A DNA stretch of 64,000 bases from Actinotalea subterranea. Lineage in GTDB: Bacteria > Actinomycetota > Actinomycetes > Actinomycetales > Cellulomonadaceae. Every line of letters begins with the position of its first letter. Position 1 is the first letter of the stretch. The notes beneath the pieces were generated by a model that did not search any database, had not been told where the DNA came from, and saw only the letters and a program-made list of their open reading frames with translations. Shown here one piece after another: positions 25,518-34,046 of this stretch. The stretch lies in contig NZ_VTTP01000009.1 in NCBI RefSeq assembly GCF_008364845.1, positions 62,001 through 126,000 on the forward strand, written 5' to 3'. The translations under genes and the position numbers were made by a program.

Positions 25518-27761
25518 TCACCCTACGGCCGGGGTGGCCGGCGCCGCGCCCCTCGCGAGCCTGGCGAGCGCGGCCAGCGCGACCGCGCGGTCCGTCGTCT
25601 GCCAGAACGGCGGCATGCTGCGTGCGAGGAACGACCCGTACCTCGCGGTCGCGAGACGTGGGTCGAGGACGGCGACGACGCCGCGGTCCGTGTCCGTCCG
25701 GATGAGCCGGCCCGCACCCTGCGCGAGGAGGAGCGCCGCGTGGCTCGCCGACACCGTCATGAAGCCGTTCCCACCCGACGCCTCGACAGCCTCCGTGCGC
25801 GCGGACCGGACCGGGTCGTCGGGCCGCGGGAACGGGATCCGGTCGATGAGCACGAGCCGGCACGCGTCGCCGGGGACGTCGACCCCCTGCCACAGGGAGA
25901 GCGTCCCGAACAGGCACGTCCGCCCGTCCTGCGCGAACTGCCGGACGAGGGTCGGGAGCTGGTCGTCGCCCTGGCACAGGATCGGCACGTCGAGGCGTTC
26001 GCGCATCGCCTCCGCAGCCGCGACCGCCGCCCGGCGGGACGAGAACAGGCCGAGGGTCGCCCCGTCCGCGGCGCTGACGAGCTCGGCGATCTCGTCGAGC
26101 TGCGCCTGCGTGGTCGGCTCACGCCCCGGCGCGGGAAGGTGCCTGGCGACGTACAGGATCCCGCTGCGCGGGTAGTCGAACGGGCTGCCCACGTCGAGCC
26201 CACGCCACGCCCGGGCGACCGCTGGGTCGTGCGACGGCGCCGCCAGGGGTGCGGCGGGTGCGTCCACCTCGCCCTGCGCCTCCTGCTCCGGGTCGAGCCC
26301 GACGCTCCTGGCCACGGGCGTGAAGCTGCCGCCGAGCGCGAGGGTCGCCGAGGTGAGCACGGCCGTGCGTCCCGTCAGCAGGTGTGCGCGCACGAGGCCC
26401 GCCACCGCGAGCGGCGCCGCGTGCAGGCGAGACGCGCCCGAACGGCCGAAGCCCTGGTCGCCCCGCGCGCACCACAGCACGTCCAAGCCGTTGCTCGCGG
26501 CGTCGCCGCTCATGCGTTCCGCGATCTCGAACACGGCCAGCACCGCGGAGACAGCCATCTTGAGGCCCCCCTCGGCCTGGCTCGCCGCGGGGCCGCCGGG
26601 CTCGGGCTTGAGGGCCGTCAGGAGCCCGCGCATCCCGTCGCGGACAGCCGCGACGGCCATGGCCGCCTCGGGTGGCAGGCCACCCCTGAACCGTCCCTCG
26701 GGCAGCGCGGCGAGCGCGGTGCCGAGCGCCTGCGTCGCCGTGTCGAGCTCGGTCGTCTGGACGCCGCCGTGACGGCGGGCGAGCCGTGCCGCATGCTCCA
26801 CGGTCGCGACCGACAGCTCTGCCGTGGCCTGGGCCGTGACGCGGTCCGTGAGCTCGTGCGCCTCGTCCACGACGAGCACGTCGTGCTCGGGCAGGACGCC
26901 CGGGGAGCCCCCGGCGGCGATCCCGAGCATCGCGTGGTTCGTCACGACGACGTCAGCCTCGCGTGCACGCGCGCGGGCCTGCTCCGGGAAGCACTCCTCG
27001 ACCAGCGGGCACTTGCTGCCCAGGCACTCCATCGCGGTGACCGAGACCTGCCGCCACGCGCGGTCGGGCACGCCCGGCACGAGGTCGTCCCGGTCGCCCG
27101 TCGTCGTCTCGTCGGCCCACTCGCGCAGCCGCAGGACCTGACGGCCCAGCTCGCCCACGCCACCGCCTGTCGCGCCCGGCTCGTCCGCCCCGGTGAGGGC
27201 GGGGTGCTCCGCAGCCCCGGGCGACTCGCCGACGGCCGCGAACAGCGTCCCCGGCTCGTCCTGGGGATAGCCGCCGGCGACCTTCTGCAGGCACAGGTAG
27301 TTGTGCCAGCCCTTGAGCAGCGCGATCTGCGGCGCGCGTGGGAGCTGCGGCGCGACGGCGGCGGCGACGAGCGGGAGGTCACGCGTCATGACCTGCCGCT
27401 GGAGCGCCAGGGTCGCCGTCGAGACGACCACGCGCTCGTCGGCGACGACCGCGTGCCGCACCGCCGGCACGAGGTACGCGAGCGACTTGCCCGTGCCCGT
27501 GCCCGCCTGGACGAGCAGGTGCTCGCGACGGTCGATCGATGCGGCCACGGCGCGCGCCATGGCGTGCTGTCCATCCCGGCGACGACCCCCGAGCGCCGTG
27601 ACGGCGAGGTCGAGGAGGGCGTCGGCCGCAGCCGTCTCACCCGTCGGTGCCGTCTCGGCGGCGTCGGCCCGACGGGGGGCGCCGTCGGGCGTCGGGTGCC
27701 CGGACGTCCCCGGCCCGTCCTGCCCGTCGTCCGACGACGAGGACGTGCGCTTCCGACTCAC
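25518..27761 (-). CDS. ATP-dependent helicase of the DinG/Rad3 (XPD-like) family
   Basis: A 747-residue SF2 helicase. Walker A VQAGTGTGKSLAYLVP near residue 80, DEAH box LVVDEAHELTDRV, an iron-sulfur-type Cys region (CLQKV..., CLGSKCPLVEECF), and C-terminal motifs LGLFSSRRAA, LFGTLSLWQGVDVPGD and QGAGRLIRTDTDRG. DinG-type helicases unwind forks, R-loops and G-quadruplexes in the 5'-3' direction. The N-terminal ~45 residues are disordered. GTG start with TAGGCT 6 nt upstream and no ribosome binding site. No SOS box is seen, so despite the family name it is probably not LexA-controlled here. Confidence 0.9.
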   Translation of the reverse strand: MSRKRTSSSSDDGQDGPGTSGHPTPDGAPRRADAAETAPTGETAAADALLDLAVTALGGRRRDGQHAMARAVAASIDRREHLLVQAGTGTGKSLAYLVPAVRHAVVADERVVVSTATLALQRQVMTRDLPLVAAAVAPQLPRAPQIALLKGWHNYLCLQKVAGGYPQDEPGTLFAAVGESPGAAEHPALTGADEPGATGGGVGELGRQVLRLREWADETTTGDRDDLVPGVPDRAWRQVSVTAMECLGSKCPLVEECFPEQARARAREADVVVTNHAMLGIAAGGSPGVLPEHDVLVVDEAHELTDRVTAQATAELSVATVEHAARLARRHGGVQTTELDTATQALGTALAALPEGRFRGGLPPEAAMAVAAVRDGMRGLLTALKPEPGGPAASQAEGGLKMAVSAVLAVFEIAERMSGDAASNGLDVLWCARGDQGFGRSGASRLHAAPLAVAGLVRAHLLTGRTAVLTSATLALGGSFTPVARSVGLDPEQEAQGEVDAPAAPLAAPSHDPAVARAWRGLDVGSPFDYPRSGILYVARHLPAPGREPTTQAQLDEIAELVSAADGATLGLFSSRRAAVAAAEAMRERLDVPILCQGDDQLPTLVRQFAQDGRTCLFGTLSLWQGVDVPGDACRLVLIDRIPFPRPDDPVRSARTEAVEASGGNGFMTVSASHAALLLAQGAGRLIRTDTDRGVVAVLDPRLATARYGSFLARSMPPFWQTTDRAVALAALARLARGAAPATPAVG

Positions 27762-27811
27762 CCGGGAAGCCTAGATGCTCGACCCGCCGCCCCCGACCTC
27801 GTCCCCGGGTC

Positions 27812-29299
27812 TCAGCCGACGGAGACGGCCCGCAGCTCGGCAGCCAGGTCCGGGTCGACGCGTCCGCGCAGGACCGTGCCCTGCTCCGTGTGCTCCTCGG
27901 CCTCGATCTCGCCCGCGGTGTGCGCGCGGCTCACGAGGTCGCCCCGCCGGTACGGCACGACGACGTCGACGGTCTCGAGGGGGTGGGGCAGCTCGGCGGC
28001 GATCCTCTCCCGCAGGTCTTCGATGCCCGCTCCTGTGTGGGCCGAGACGACGACCGAACGCGGCTCGCGTCGCCGCAGGCGGGCGACCACGTCGGGGTCG
28101 GCGACGTCGGCCTTGTTGAGCACCACGAGCTCGGGGATCGCACCCGCGCCCTCGATCTCCGCGAGCACGGCGCGGACGGCCGCCACCTGGCCCTCGGGGT
28201 CCGGGTGCGAGACGTCGACGACGTGCAGGATGAGGTCGGCGTCCCCGACCTCCTCGAGCGTGGAGCGGAACGCCTCGACGAGCTGGGTCGGCAGGGACCG
28301 CACGAACCCGACGGTGTCGGAGAGCGTGTAGGCGCGGCCGTCGGGTGTCTGGGCCCGCCGCACCGTGGGGTCGAGGGTCGCGAACAGGGCGTTCTCCACG
28401 AGCACACCCGCGCCCGTCAACCGGTTCAGGAGGCTCGACTTGCCCGCGTTCGTGTACCCCGCGATCGCGACCGACGGCACGTGGTGCCGCCTGCGGGACG
28501 AGCGCTGCGTCGCCCGGGACGGTGCCATCGCCGCGATCTCCCGGCGGAGCTTGGCCATGCGTGTGCGGATGCGTCGGCGGTCGAGCTCGATCTTGGTCTC
28601 GCCAGGACCGCGCGAGCCGATCCCCGCGCCCGCCGCGACGCGGCCTCCGGCCTGCCGGGACATGGACTCGCCCCAGCCCCGCAGCCGCGGCAGCAGGTAC
28701 TCGAGCTGCGCGAGCTCGACCTGCGCCTTGCCCTCACGGGACTTCGCGTGCTGGGCGAAGATGTCGAGGATCAGCGCGGTCCGGTCGATGACCTTGACCT
28801 TGACGATGTCCTCGAGGCTGCGCCGCTGCGACGGCGCCAGGTCGGCGTCGACGATCACCGTGTCGGCGCCCGTCGCCTGGACGATCCCCGCGAGCTCCGC
28901 GGCCTTGCCGGAGCCCAGGTACGTCCCCGGGTCTGGGTGGGACCGTCGCTGGAGGATCCCGTCGAGCACCTCGGAGCCCGCTGTCTCCGCGAGCGCGGCG
29001 AGCTCGCGCAAGGACAGCTCGGCGTCCTCCCCCGTACCTGACGTCCACACCCCGGCGAGCACGACCCGCTCGAGGCGCAGCTGCCGGTACTCGACCTCCG
29101 TGACGTCCGTGAGCTCGGTGGACAGGCCCGAGACGCGGCGCAGGGCGGCACGGTCCTCGCGGTCGAGCTGCTCCCCGTCGGTCTCGGTGTGGCGGGTCGC
29201 GCCGTCGTCCAGCGCGGTCCCTGCCCTGGCCAGCACGCGGGCGACCACGGCGTCGGCGAGCTCGCGTGAGCTCCGGGCATCGTTCTCGGGGTTGGTCAT
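27812..29299 (-). CDS. hflX: Ribosome-associated GTPase HflX
   Basis: A 495-residue GTPase. N-terminal HflX domain (GTYLGSGKAAELAGIV, DADLAPSQRRSLEDIVKVKVIDRTALILDIFAQHAKSREGK) and coiled coil, then the G domain: G1 GYTNAGKSSLLNRLTG, G3 DTVGFVRSLP, G4 NKAD. HflX splits stalled or heat-damaged ribosomes; in mycobacteria it influences macrolide-lincosamide resistance. ATG with a GGAAGGA ribosome binding site. Upstream of the DinG-type gene by 50 nt on the same strand. Confidence 0.95.
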   Translation of the reverse strand: MTNPENDARSSRELADAVVARVLARAGTALDDGATRHTETDGEQLDREDRAALRRVSGLSTELTDVTEVEYRQLRLERVVLAGVWTSGTGEDAELSLRELAALAETAGSEVLDGILQRRSHPDPGTYLGSGKAAELAGIVQATGADTVIVDADLAPSQRRSLEDIVKVKVIDRTALILDIFAQHAKSREGKAQVELAQLEYLLPRLRGWGESMSRQAGGRVAAGAGIGSRGPGETKIELDRRRIRTRMAKLRREIAAMAPSRATQRSSRRRHHVPSVAIAGYTNAGKSSLLNRLTGAGVLVENALFATLDPTVRRAQTPDGRAYTLSDTVGFVRSLPTQLVEAFRSTLEEVGDADLILHVVDVSHPDPEGQVAAVRAVLAEIEGAGAIPELVVLNKADVADPDVVARLRRREPRSVVVSAHTGAGIEDLRERIAAELPHPLETVDVVVPYRRGDLVSRAHTAGEIEAEEHTEQGTVLRGRVDPDLAAELRAVSVG

Positions 29300-29450
29300 C
29301 GGGTCCTTCCGTCGACCTCTAGCGTCGCACGCGGCGTGTCGCGGTGCGAAACGATTACGCCGTGGGCGGGACGCCGCGCGCGACGTCGGCGCACCGGGCC
29401 GGGCGCGCCGTACCGCCGCACGTCCGCAGCCCCACCCCCGTGCGCCTCGG

Positions 29451-29456
29451 TACAGT
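29451..29456 (+). promoter_or_regulatory. Putative -10 of a leaderless promoter
   Basis: TACAGT ends 7 nt before the GTG at 29464 of the methyltransferase gene, with no ribosome binding site, and decides that start over upstream in-frame codons. Confidence 0.45.
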
Positions 29457-29463
29457 TCGGCAC

Positions 29464-30120
29464 GTGCCCGACGACGCCGAGGAGCCGCGCGCGGCCCACC
29501 CACCCGTGACCGCGGACCCGACGGCAGGCGACCACTACTTCACGGCCACGCCGGCGTCGCCCGCGGAGCAGCGCCGCATGGACGTGCGGCTGGCGGGGCG
29601 CGACGTGAGCGTGTGGACGGCGGGCGGCATCTTCTCGCCCGGTCGCGTGGACCTCGGCACGCAGGTGCTGCTGCGCACCGTCCCCCCGGCACCGGCGCAC
29701 GGCCACCTCCTCGACCTGGGCTGCGGCTGGGGCCCCGTCGCGCTGACGCTCGCGCTCGAGTCGCCCGAGGCGCACGTGTGGGCCGTGGACGTGAACGCGC
29801 GGGCGCTGGACCTCCTGCGGCGCTCCGCCCGGGACCTAGGCCTCGCGAACGTCAGCGCCGTGACGCCGGACGAGGTCCCGCAGGACGTGCTGTTCGCGGC
29901 CGTGTGGTCCAACCCGCCGATCCGCGTCGGCAAGGACGCGCTGCACGCGATGCTGACCCGCTGGCTCCCCCGCCTGGACGACGGTGCCGACGCGCACCTG
30001 GTCGTGCAGCGCAACCTCGGGGCGGACTCGCTGCAGCGGTGGATCGCGAGCGAGCTCGCCATGCCGGTCACGAAGGTCGCGAGTGCGAAGGGCTTCCGCG
30101 TCCTGCGCGTGACGCACTAG
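29464..30120 (+). CDS. RsmC/RlmG-like rRNA (guanine-N2) methyltransferase
   Basis: A 218-residue single-domain class I methyltransferase. SAM loop LLDLGCGWGPVALTLAL, ribose-binding acidic WAVDVNARAL, and the catalytic N-P-P motif in VWSNPPIRVGKDAL that is typical of enzymes methylating exocyclic amino groups of guanine. It lacks the N-terminal pseudo-domain of Escherichia coli RsmC, as do most actinobacterial homologues. Substrate is probably 16S or 23S rRNA, by family only. Convergent with dapF, divergent from hflX. Confidence 0.87.
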   Translation: MPDDAEEPRAAHPPVTADPTAGDHYFTATPASPAEQRRMDVRLAGRDVSVWTAGGIFSPGRVDLGTQVLLRTVPPAPAHGHLLDLGCGWGPVALTLALESPEAHVWAVDVNARALDLLRRSARDLGLANVSAVTPDEVPQDVLFAAVWSNPPIRVGKDALHAMLTRWLPRLDDGADAHLVVQRNLGADSLQRWIASELAMPVTKVASAKGFRVLRVTH

Positions 30121-30133
30121 GCCGCGGCCGGTC

Positions 30134-31126
30134 TCACCGCGGCAGGGCCTCCAGGTCCACGACCGCCTCGGCCACGAGCACCGCAGGACCCGCGAGCTCG
30201 ACGTGACCGCCGTCGAGCACCCGCACGCGGACTGTCCCGCCCGGCACCTCGACCGTCCACACGTCGGGCGCACCGGCGCCGGCCCACGTGCGCACCGCCA
30301 ACGCGGCGGCGCACGCCCCGGTCCCGCACGAGCGGGTCTCCCCGACGCCTCGCTCGTGCACGCGCATCCGGACCACGCCCGTGAGGCCGCCGTCGGCCTC
30401 GGTGCGCTCGCCCAGCGGGACCACGAGCTCGACGTTGGTGCCCCGCGGCGGCTCGGGCACGACGTCGGGCGCGACGCTCAGGTCCGCACGCGCGAGCTCG
30501 CCCGCGTCGGCGAGCACGAGGACGGTGTGGGGGTTGCCGAGGTCGACGCTCAGGCCCGGGCGGACGACGTCCAGGCCGCGCACGGTCACCTCGGCGTCAC
30601 CACCCGCCTCGACGGCCCCTGCGCCGCCCGGCAGGTGCCACGGCCCCATGTCCACGGCGTACCAGTCGGCGCCCCGGCCCGTCGGGTCCGTGACACGGCG
30701 GACCCGGCGCACCCCGGCACGCGTGCCCAGCACGAGCTCGCCGCTGCCGTCCCACGCGCCGACGTGCTCCGCGAGCCGCGCGACGACCCGGACGCCGTTC
30801 CCGCACATCTCCGCGACGCTCCCGTCGGCGTTGCGGTAGTCCATGAACCACACGGCGCGCGGGTCCTCGACGAGGGAGGCCGCCCCCTCGGGCAGCGCCC
30901 GGCTCGCGACGAGCCGGATGACGCCGTCGCCACCGACGCCCGCACGCCGGTCCGCGAGCGCACGCACGAGCTCGGGCGTCAGGTCCAGGTCACCGGCGCG
31001 GTCGTCGACGAGCACGAAGTCGTTCTGCGTCCCGTGGCCCTTGAGCACGGCCAGGGTGCTCGACGGGGCCCCGTCGGGTCGTGACCCTCCCGTCGGCGTG
31101 GCGGACGACGCGCTCGGTGCAGTCAT
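30134..31126 (-). CDS. dapF: Diaminopimelate epimerase
   Basis: A 330-residue epimerase converting LL- to meso-diaminopimelate for lysine and peptidoglycan synthesis. Cofactor-free, two-cysteine mechanism: first Cys in AEMCGNGVRV, second in TRSCGTGACAAA. Also KGHGTQNDFVLVDD near the start and a 30-residue low-complexity N-terminal extension. The ATG overlaps the miaA stop (ATGA). A TACCCT hexamer lies 6 nt upstream within the miaA 3' end, so an internal leaderless promoter is possible. Confidence 0.95.
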   Translation of the reverse strand: MTAPSASSATPTGGSRPDGAPSSTLAVLKGHGTQNDFVLVDDRAGDLDLTPELVRALADRRAGVGGDGVIRLVASRALPEGAASLVEDPRAVWFMDYRNADGSVAEMCGNGVRVVARLAEHVGAWDGSGELVLGTRAGVRRVRRVTDPTGRGADWYAVDMGPWHLPGGAGAVEAGGDAEVTVRGLDVVRPGLSVDLGNPHTVLVLADAGELARADLSVAPDVVPEPPRGTNVELVVPLGERTEADGGLTGVVRMRVHERGVGETRSCGTGACAAALAVRTWAGAGAPDVWTVEVPGGTVRVRVLDGGHVELAGPAVLVAEAVVDLEALPR

Positions 31127-32079
31127 GACCCGAGGGTACGGCGACGCTGACCCGGGTCGGGCAGGCGTCCGGCGTCGGCCGCCCCGACGAGCTCGAGGGC
31201 TCGGTCGACGAGGTCGGGCCGTTGCGCGTCGAGCCAGTGGACGCGCGGGTCCCGGCCGAACCAGCCCATCTGCTTGCGGGCGAGCCGCCGGGTGCCCGCG
31301 ACGACGGCCTCACGCGCGGCCGCCTCGGTGAGGTCGCCGCGAAGCATGGCGAGGACCTCCGCGTACCCGACGGCGCGCGCGGCGGTGCGCCCCATGCCAC
31401 GGGCGGCGAGGCCGCGGACCTCCTCGACCAGGCCCGCGTCCCACATGCGTCCGACGCGGGCCTCGACCCGGCGGTCGAGGGCCTCCCGCGCGTGGTCGAG
31501 CCCGATCTGCACGGCCGGCACGGCGTACACCTGCTCCGGCAACGACGCGCTGTACGCCCGTCCGGTGATCTCGATGACCTCGAGGGCACGCACGATGCGG
31601 CGGGTGTTCGCGCGGCCGATCGCCCTGGCCGCCTCCGGGTCGACGGCTGCGAGCTCGTCGTGGAGGAGGCCCGGACCCACCTCGAGGGCGCGCTGCTCGA
31701 GGCGCGCGCGGACGGCGGGGTCCACGGGTGCGAGCTCCATCCGGTCGAGCAGGGCGCGGACGTACAGGCCCGACCCGCCGACCACGACGGCCCGGCTCCC
31801 GCGCGCCTGCACCGCACCGATGTCGGCGCGCGCATGGCGCTGGTACGCGGCCACGGACGCGTCCTCGCCCACGTCGAGGACGTCGAGCTGGTGGTGGGCG
31901 ACGCCGCGGCGGTCGGCCGGCGAGAGCTTCGCGGTGCCGATGTCCATGCCGCGGTAGAGCTGCATGGCGTCGGCGTTGACGACCTCTCCGCCGAGCGCCT
32001 GCGCGAGCGCCACCCCGAGGTCCGACTTGCCCGTCGCGGTCGGCCCGACGACGGCGACGACGAGGCCCGGTGCGCTCAC
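31123..32079 (-). CDS. miaA: tRNA dimethylallyltransferase
   Basis: A 318-residue enzyme adding a dimethylallyl group to A37 of tRNAs reading U-starting codons. P-loop VVGPTATGKSDLGVALA, DAMQLYRGMDIGTAK, VVVGGSGLYVRALLD, and TRRLARKQMGWFGRDPRVHWLD near the C-terminus. GTG start overlaps the stop of the upstream extradiol-like gene (GTGA), and its stop overlaps dapF. MiaB, encoded at 34-35.7 kb, performs the next step (methylthiolation). Confidence 0.96.
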   Translation of the reverse strand: MSAPGLVVAVVGPTATGKSDLGVALAQALGGEVVNADAMQLYRGMDIGTAKLSPADRRGVAHHQLDVLDVGEDASVAAYQRHARADIGAVQARGSRAVVVGGSGLYVRALLDRMELAPVDPAVRARLEQRALEVGPGLLHDELAAVDPEAARAIGRANTRRIVRALEVIEITGRAYSASLPEQVYAVPAVQIGLDHAREALDRRVEARVGRMWDAGLVEEVRGLAARGMGRTAARAVGYAEVLAMLRGDLTEAAAREAVVAGTRRLARKQMGWFGRDPRVHWLDAQRPDLVDRALELVGAADAGRLPDPGQRRRTLGS

Positions 32080-32852
32080 CGGGGCGCCCACAGGACGACG
32101 GCGTAGGTCGCGCCGAGCGGCGCCCCCACCAGGCGCACCTGCGCGGTGACCGCCTCGTCGGGCCCACCGCCTGCCGCCACCTCCGCCGCGCCCCTGAGCA
32201 CCTCGCACGGCCCCCAGGCCGTGATCGCGAGCTCGGCCGCCAGCGCGCGTGGCACCGCGACGGCGCCGGGGCTGGACGTCGCGCCCGGGCCGGTCGGCCA
32301 CCCGAGGCGCGCGAGGTCGTCCAGCAGCGCAGCGTCGACCGCGACCGCGCGGGGGTCCTCGGCCAGGGGCGCGTCCGGGCCACGACGCGCGCTGAGCGAC
32401 CCCACCAGGAGGAGCATGACCCGGTCCGCACCGTCCGCGAGGGACGCCCCGAGCGCGCGCAGCGCGACCCCGTCGTCGTCAGTCCCTGTCCAGCTCACCG
32501 CACCCGTCCAGCCCGCGGCGCGCAGGACCAGTGCGGCGACGGCGAGCGCGACGTCCGCGAGCACGGGACCGCGGGCCTCGCCCGGGACCGCCCACGCGCC
32601 CGACGCCCAAGCATCGTCCGGGATCCCGGCCGCGGCCAGCGTCGGGCGCACCTGGTCGAGACCGACGGGGTCCATGGTGCGAGGCCGCCCGCGCGGACCG
32701 ACGAGGACGACCCGGTCGGGCCGCCCGGAGCGCAGGCCGTCACGCACCGCCGCGACCGCGGCGGACCGCTCGTCACGCAGCACGTCAGCCGTCCCGGCGG
32801 CGCCCGGGACGAGCAGCGCGGTCTCGGGGACGAGGACGGCAGCGGCGAGCAC
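32076..32852 (-). CDS. Extradiol dioxygenase class III (LigB)-like protein, probably non-catalytic
   Basis: A 258-residue protein occupying the position of mycobacterial Rv2728c between miaB and miaA, a slot filled across actinobacteria by a LigB-fold protein of unknown function. Catalytic LigB enzymes begin near a Pro-His-Pro-type metal motif; here the corresponding stretch reads LVPETALLVPG with no His, and the whole protein appears to contain no histidine at all, so an iron centre is unlikely. GTG at 32852 follows a TACGGT hexamer by 6 nt. Its stop overlaps the miaA start (GTGA), so the two are coupled. Role in tRNA modification or envelope metabolism is only a guess from context. Confidence 0.75.
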   Translation of the reverse strand: MLAAAVLVPETALLVPGAAGTADVLRDERSAAVAAVRDGLRSGRPDRVVLVGPRGRPRTMDPVGLDQVRPTLAAAGIPDDAWASGAWAVPGEARGPVLADVALAVAALVLRAAGWTGAVSWTGTDDDGVALRALGASLADGADRVMLLLVGSLSARRGPDAPLAEDPRAVAVDAALLDDLARLGWPTGPGATSSPGAVAVPRALAAELAITAWGPCEVLRGAAEVAAGGGPDEAVTAQVRLVGAPLGATYAVVLWAPR

Positions 32853-32960
32853 GCCACGACCGTAGCCGGAGCGCGGTGTGCCGTGCGCCCACGGCGCTCG
32901 GGCCGTCACCCGATCCGGGCGATGCCACGGCGCGTCGGGCCGCAGGACCTCGGGGCCGGG

Positions 32961-32966
32961 TATGGT
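32961..32966 (+). promoter_or_regulatory. Putative -10 of a leaderless promoter
   Basis: TATGGT ends 6 nt before the first YbjN ATG at 32973, with no ribosome binding site. Confidence 0.45.
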
Positions 32967-32972
32967 GCCACG

Positions 32973-33548
32973 ATGGGCTTCTTCTCCTGGGTCCGCCGGG
33001 TACGCGACGTCACGCCCGAGCTCTCCGGGTCGGGCACCTCGGGACGCCCCCTCGGCGGCCTCCTGGGTGGTCCTGCGCGTGACGCACCCGCACAGGGCGG
33101 CGCTGCCGAGCCCGACGTCCCCACGCCCCTGACGAACGAGCGCCTCGGCGCGTGGTTCACGCGTCACGGCTACCGCTACTTCGTGGACGACGAGGGCGAC
33201 GTGGGCGGCGTCTGGCGAGGGCGGCTCTTCTACTTCTTCCTCTTCGGCGAGCACCAGGAGATCCTCCAGGTACGCGGCCAGTGGAACCGTGAGTTCGCGA
33301 TCGAGCGACTCCCCGACGTGCTCGAGATCTGCAACGAGTGGAACGCCGACCGCATCTGGCCGAAGGCGTACGTGCGGGTCCGCGACGACGGCATGGTCCA
33401 CATGACGTGCGAGGTCGCGACGGACCTCGAGCACGGCGTGACCGACGCCCAGCTCGGCCAGCTCCTGCACTGCGGCGTGAGCGCGACCAGCAGCTTGTTC
33501 GACACGCTCGACGAGATGTTCCCCGACCCCGCGGCGACGGCACCGTGA
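32973..33548 (+). CDS. YbjN domain-containing protein (first of a tandem pair)
   Basis: A 191-residue protein. After a ~50-residue variable N-terminus comes a YbjN-type domain: NERLGAWFTRHGYRYFVDDEGDVGGVWRG, ILQVRGQWNREF, EICNEWNADRIWPKAYVRVRDDG and VATDLEHGVTDAQLGQLL. YbjN folds resemble type III secretion chaperones and are thought to mediate protein interactions; Escherichia coli YbjN affects motility and stress. ATG chosen because of the TATGGT hexamer 6 nt upstream. Its TGA overlaps the second copy's GTG, so the two are coupled. Confidence 0.87.
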   Translation: MGFFSWVRRVRDVTPELSGSGTSGRPLGGLLGGPARDAPAQGGAAEPDVPTPLTNERLGAWFTRHGYRYFVDDEGDVGGVWRGRLFYFFLFGEHQEILQVRGQWNREFAIERLPDVLEICNEWNADRIWPKAYVRVRDDGMVHMTCEVATDLEHGVTDAQLGQLLHCGVSATSSLFDTLDEMFPDPAATAP

Positions 33549-34039
33549 ACGCGCCCTGGCGCCGCCCGGCGCCCGACGACGGCACCCCGTCGACCGGCCC
33601 CGCAGCCGTGACACGCCTCGCCCAGCGTCCACGCCCGCTCGACAGCGCCCGCGTCGAGGCGTACCTGGTCGGTCAGGGCTACCACGTGCACCGCGACGAG
33701 GACGACGACCTCACCGGCACCTGGGACGGCGACCGGTTCTGGTTCCTGCTCCTCGGCGACGACCACGAGGTGCTCCAGGTCCGTGGCCGCTGGCACCGGA
33801 CGCTCCCGGAGGAGCGCAGGGCCGCGGCGCTGCTCGCCGTCAACGACTGGAACCGCGAGCGCATCTGGCCCAAGGCCTACCTGCGCTCGGAGGACGGCGC
33901 GCTCGCGCTGTACGGAGAGGTCTCGGTCGACCTCGAGCACGGCGTCACGGACGACCAGCTGGCCCAGCTGGTCGCCTGCGGGCTCGGGACGGGCGTTCAG
34001 CTGTTCGCGGCGCTCGCGACGCTCGTGCCCGAGGACTGA
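33545..34039 (+). CDS. YbjN domain-containing protein (second of a tandem pair)
   Basis: A 164-residue paralogue of the preceding protein with the same landmarks: VEAYLVGQGYHVHRDEDDDLTGTWDG, VLQVRGRWHRTL, AVNDWNRERIWPKAYLRSEDG, EVSVDLEHGVTDDQLAQLV. The shared block RIWPKAY...LEHGVTD shows a local duplication followed by divergence. GTG start overlaps the first gene's stop (GTGA). The coupling suggests the two proteins may form a heterodimer. Convergent with miaB, 7 nt apart. Confidence 0.87.
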   Translation: MNAPWRRPAPDDGTPSTGPAAVTRLAQRPRPLDSARVEAYLVGQGYHVHRDEDDDLTGTWDGDRFWFLLLGDDHEVLQVRGRWHRTLPEERRAAALLAVNDWNRERIWPKAYLRSEDGALALYGEVSVDLEHGVTDDQLAQLVACGLGTGVQLFAALATLVPED

Positions 34040-34046
34040 CCGGACC

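Noticed and set aside
25518-27761. Whether the DinG-type helicase is also in the LexA regulon
   Set aside because: I looked for CGAAC-N4-GTTCG upstream of 27761 and found none; the gene has only a leaderless-type TAGGCT hexamer.
25740-28331. An 863-codon plus-strand open frame across the DinG-type and hflX genes
   Set aside because: It crosses two well-supported genes on the other strand and shows no recognisable domain.
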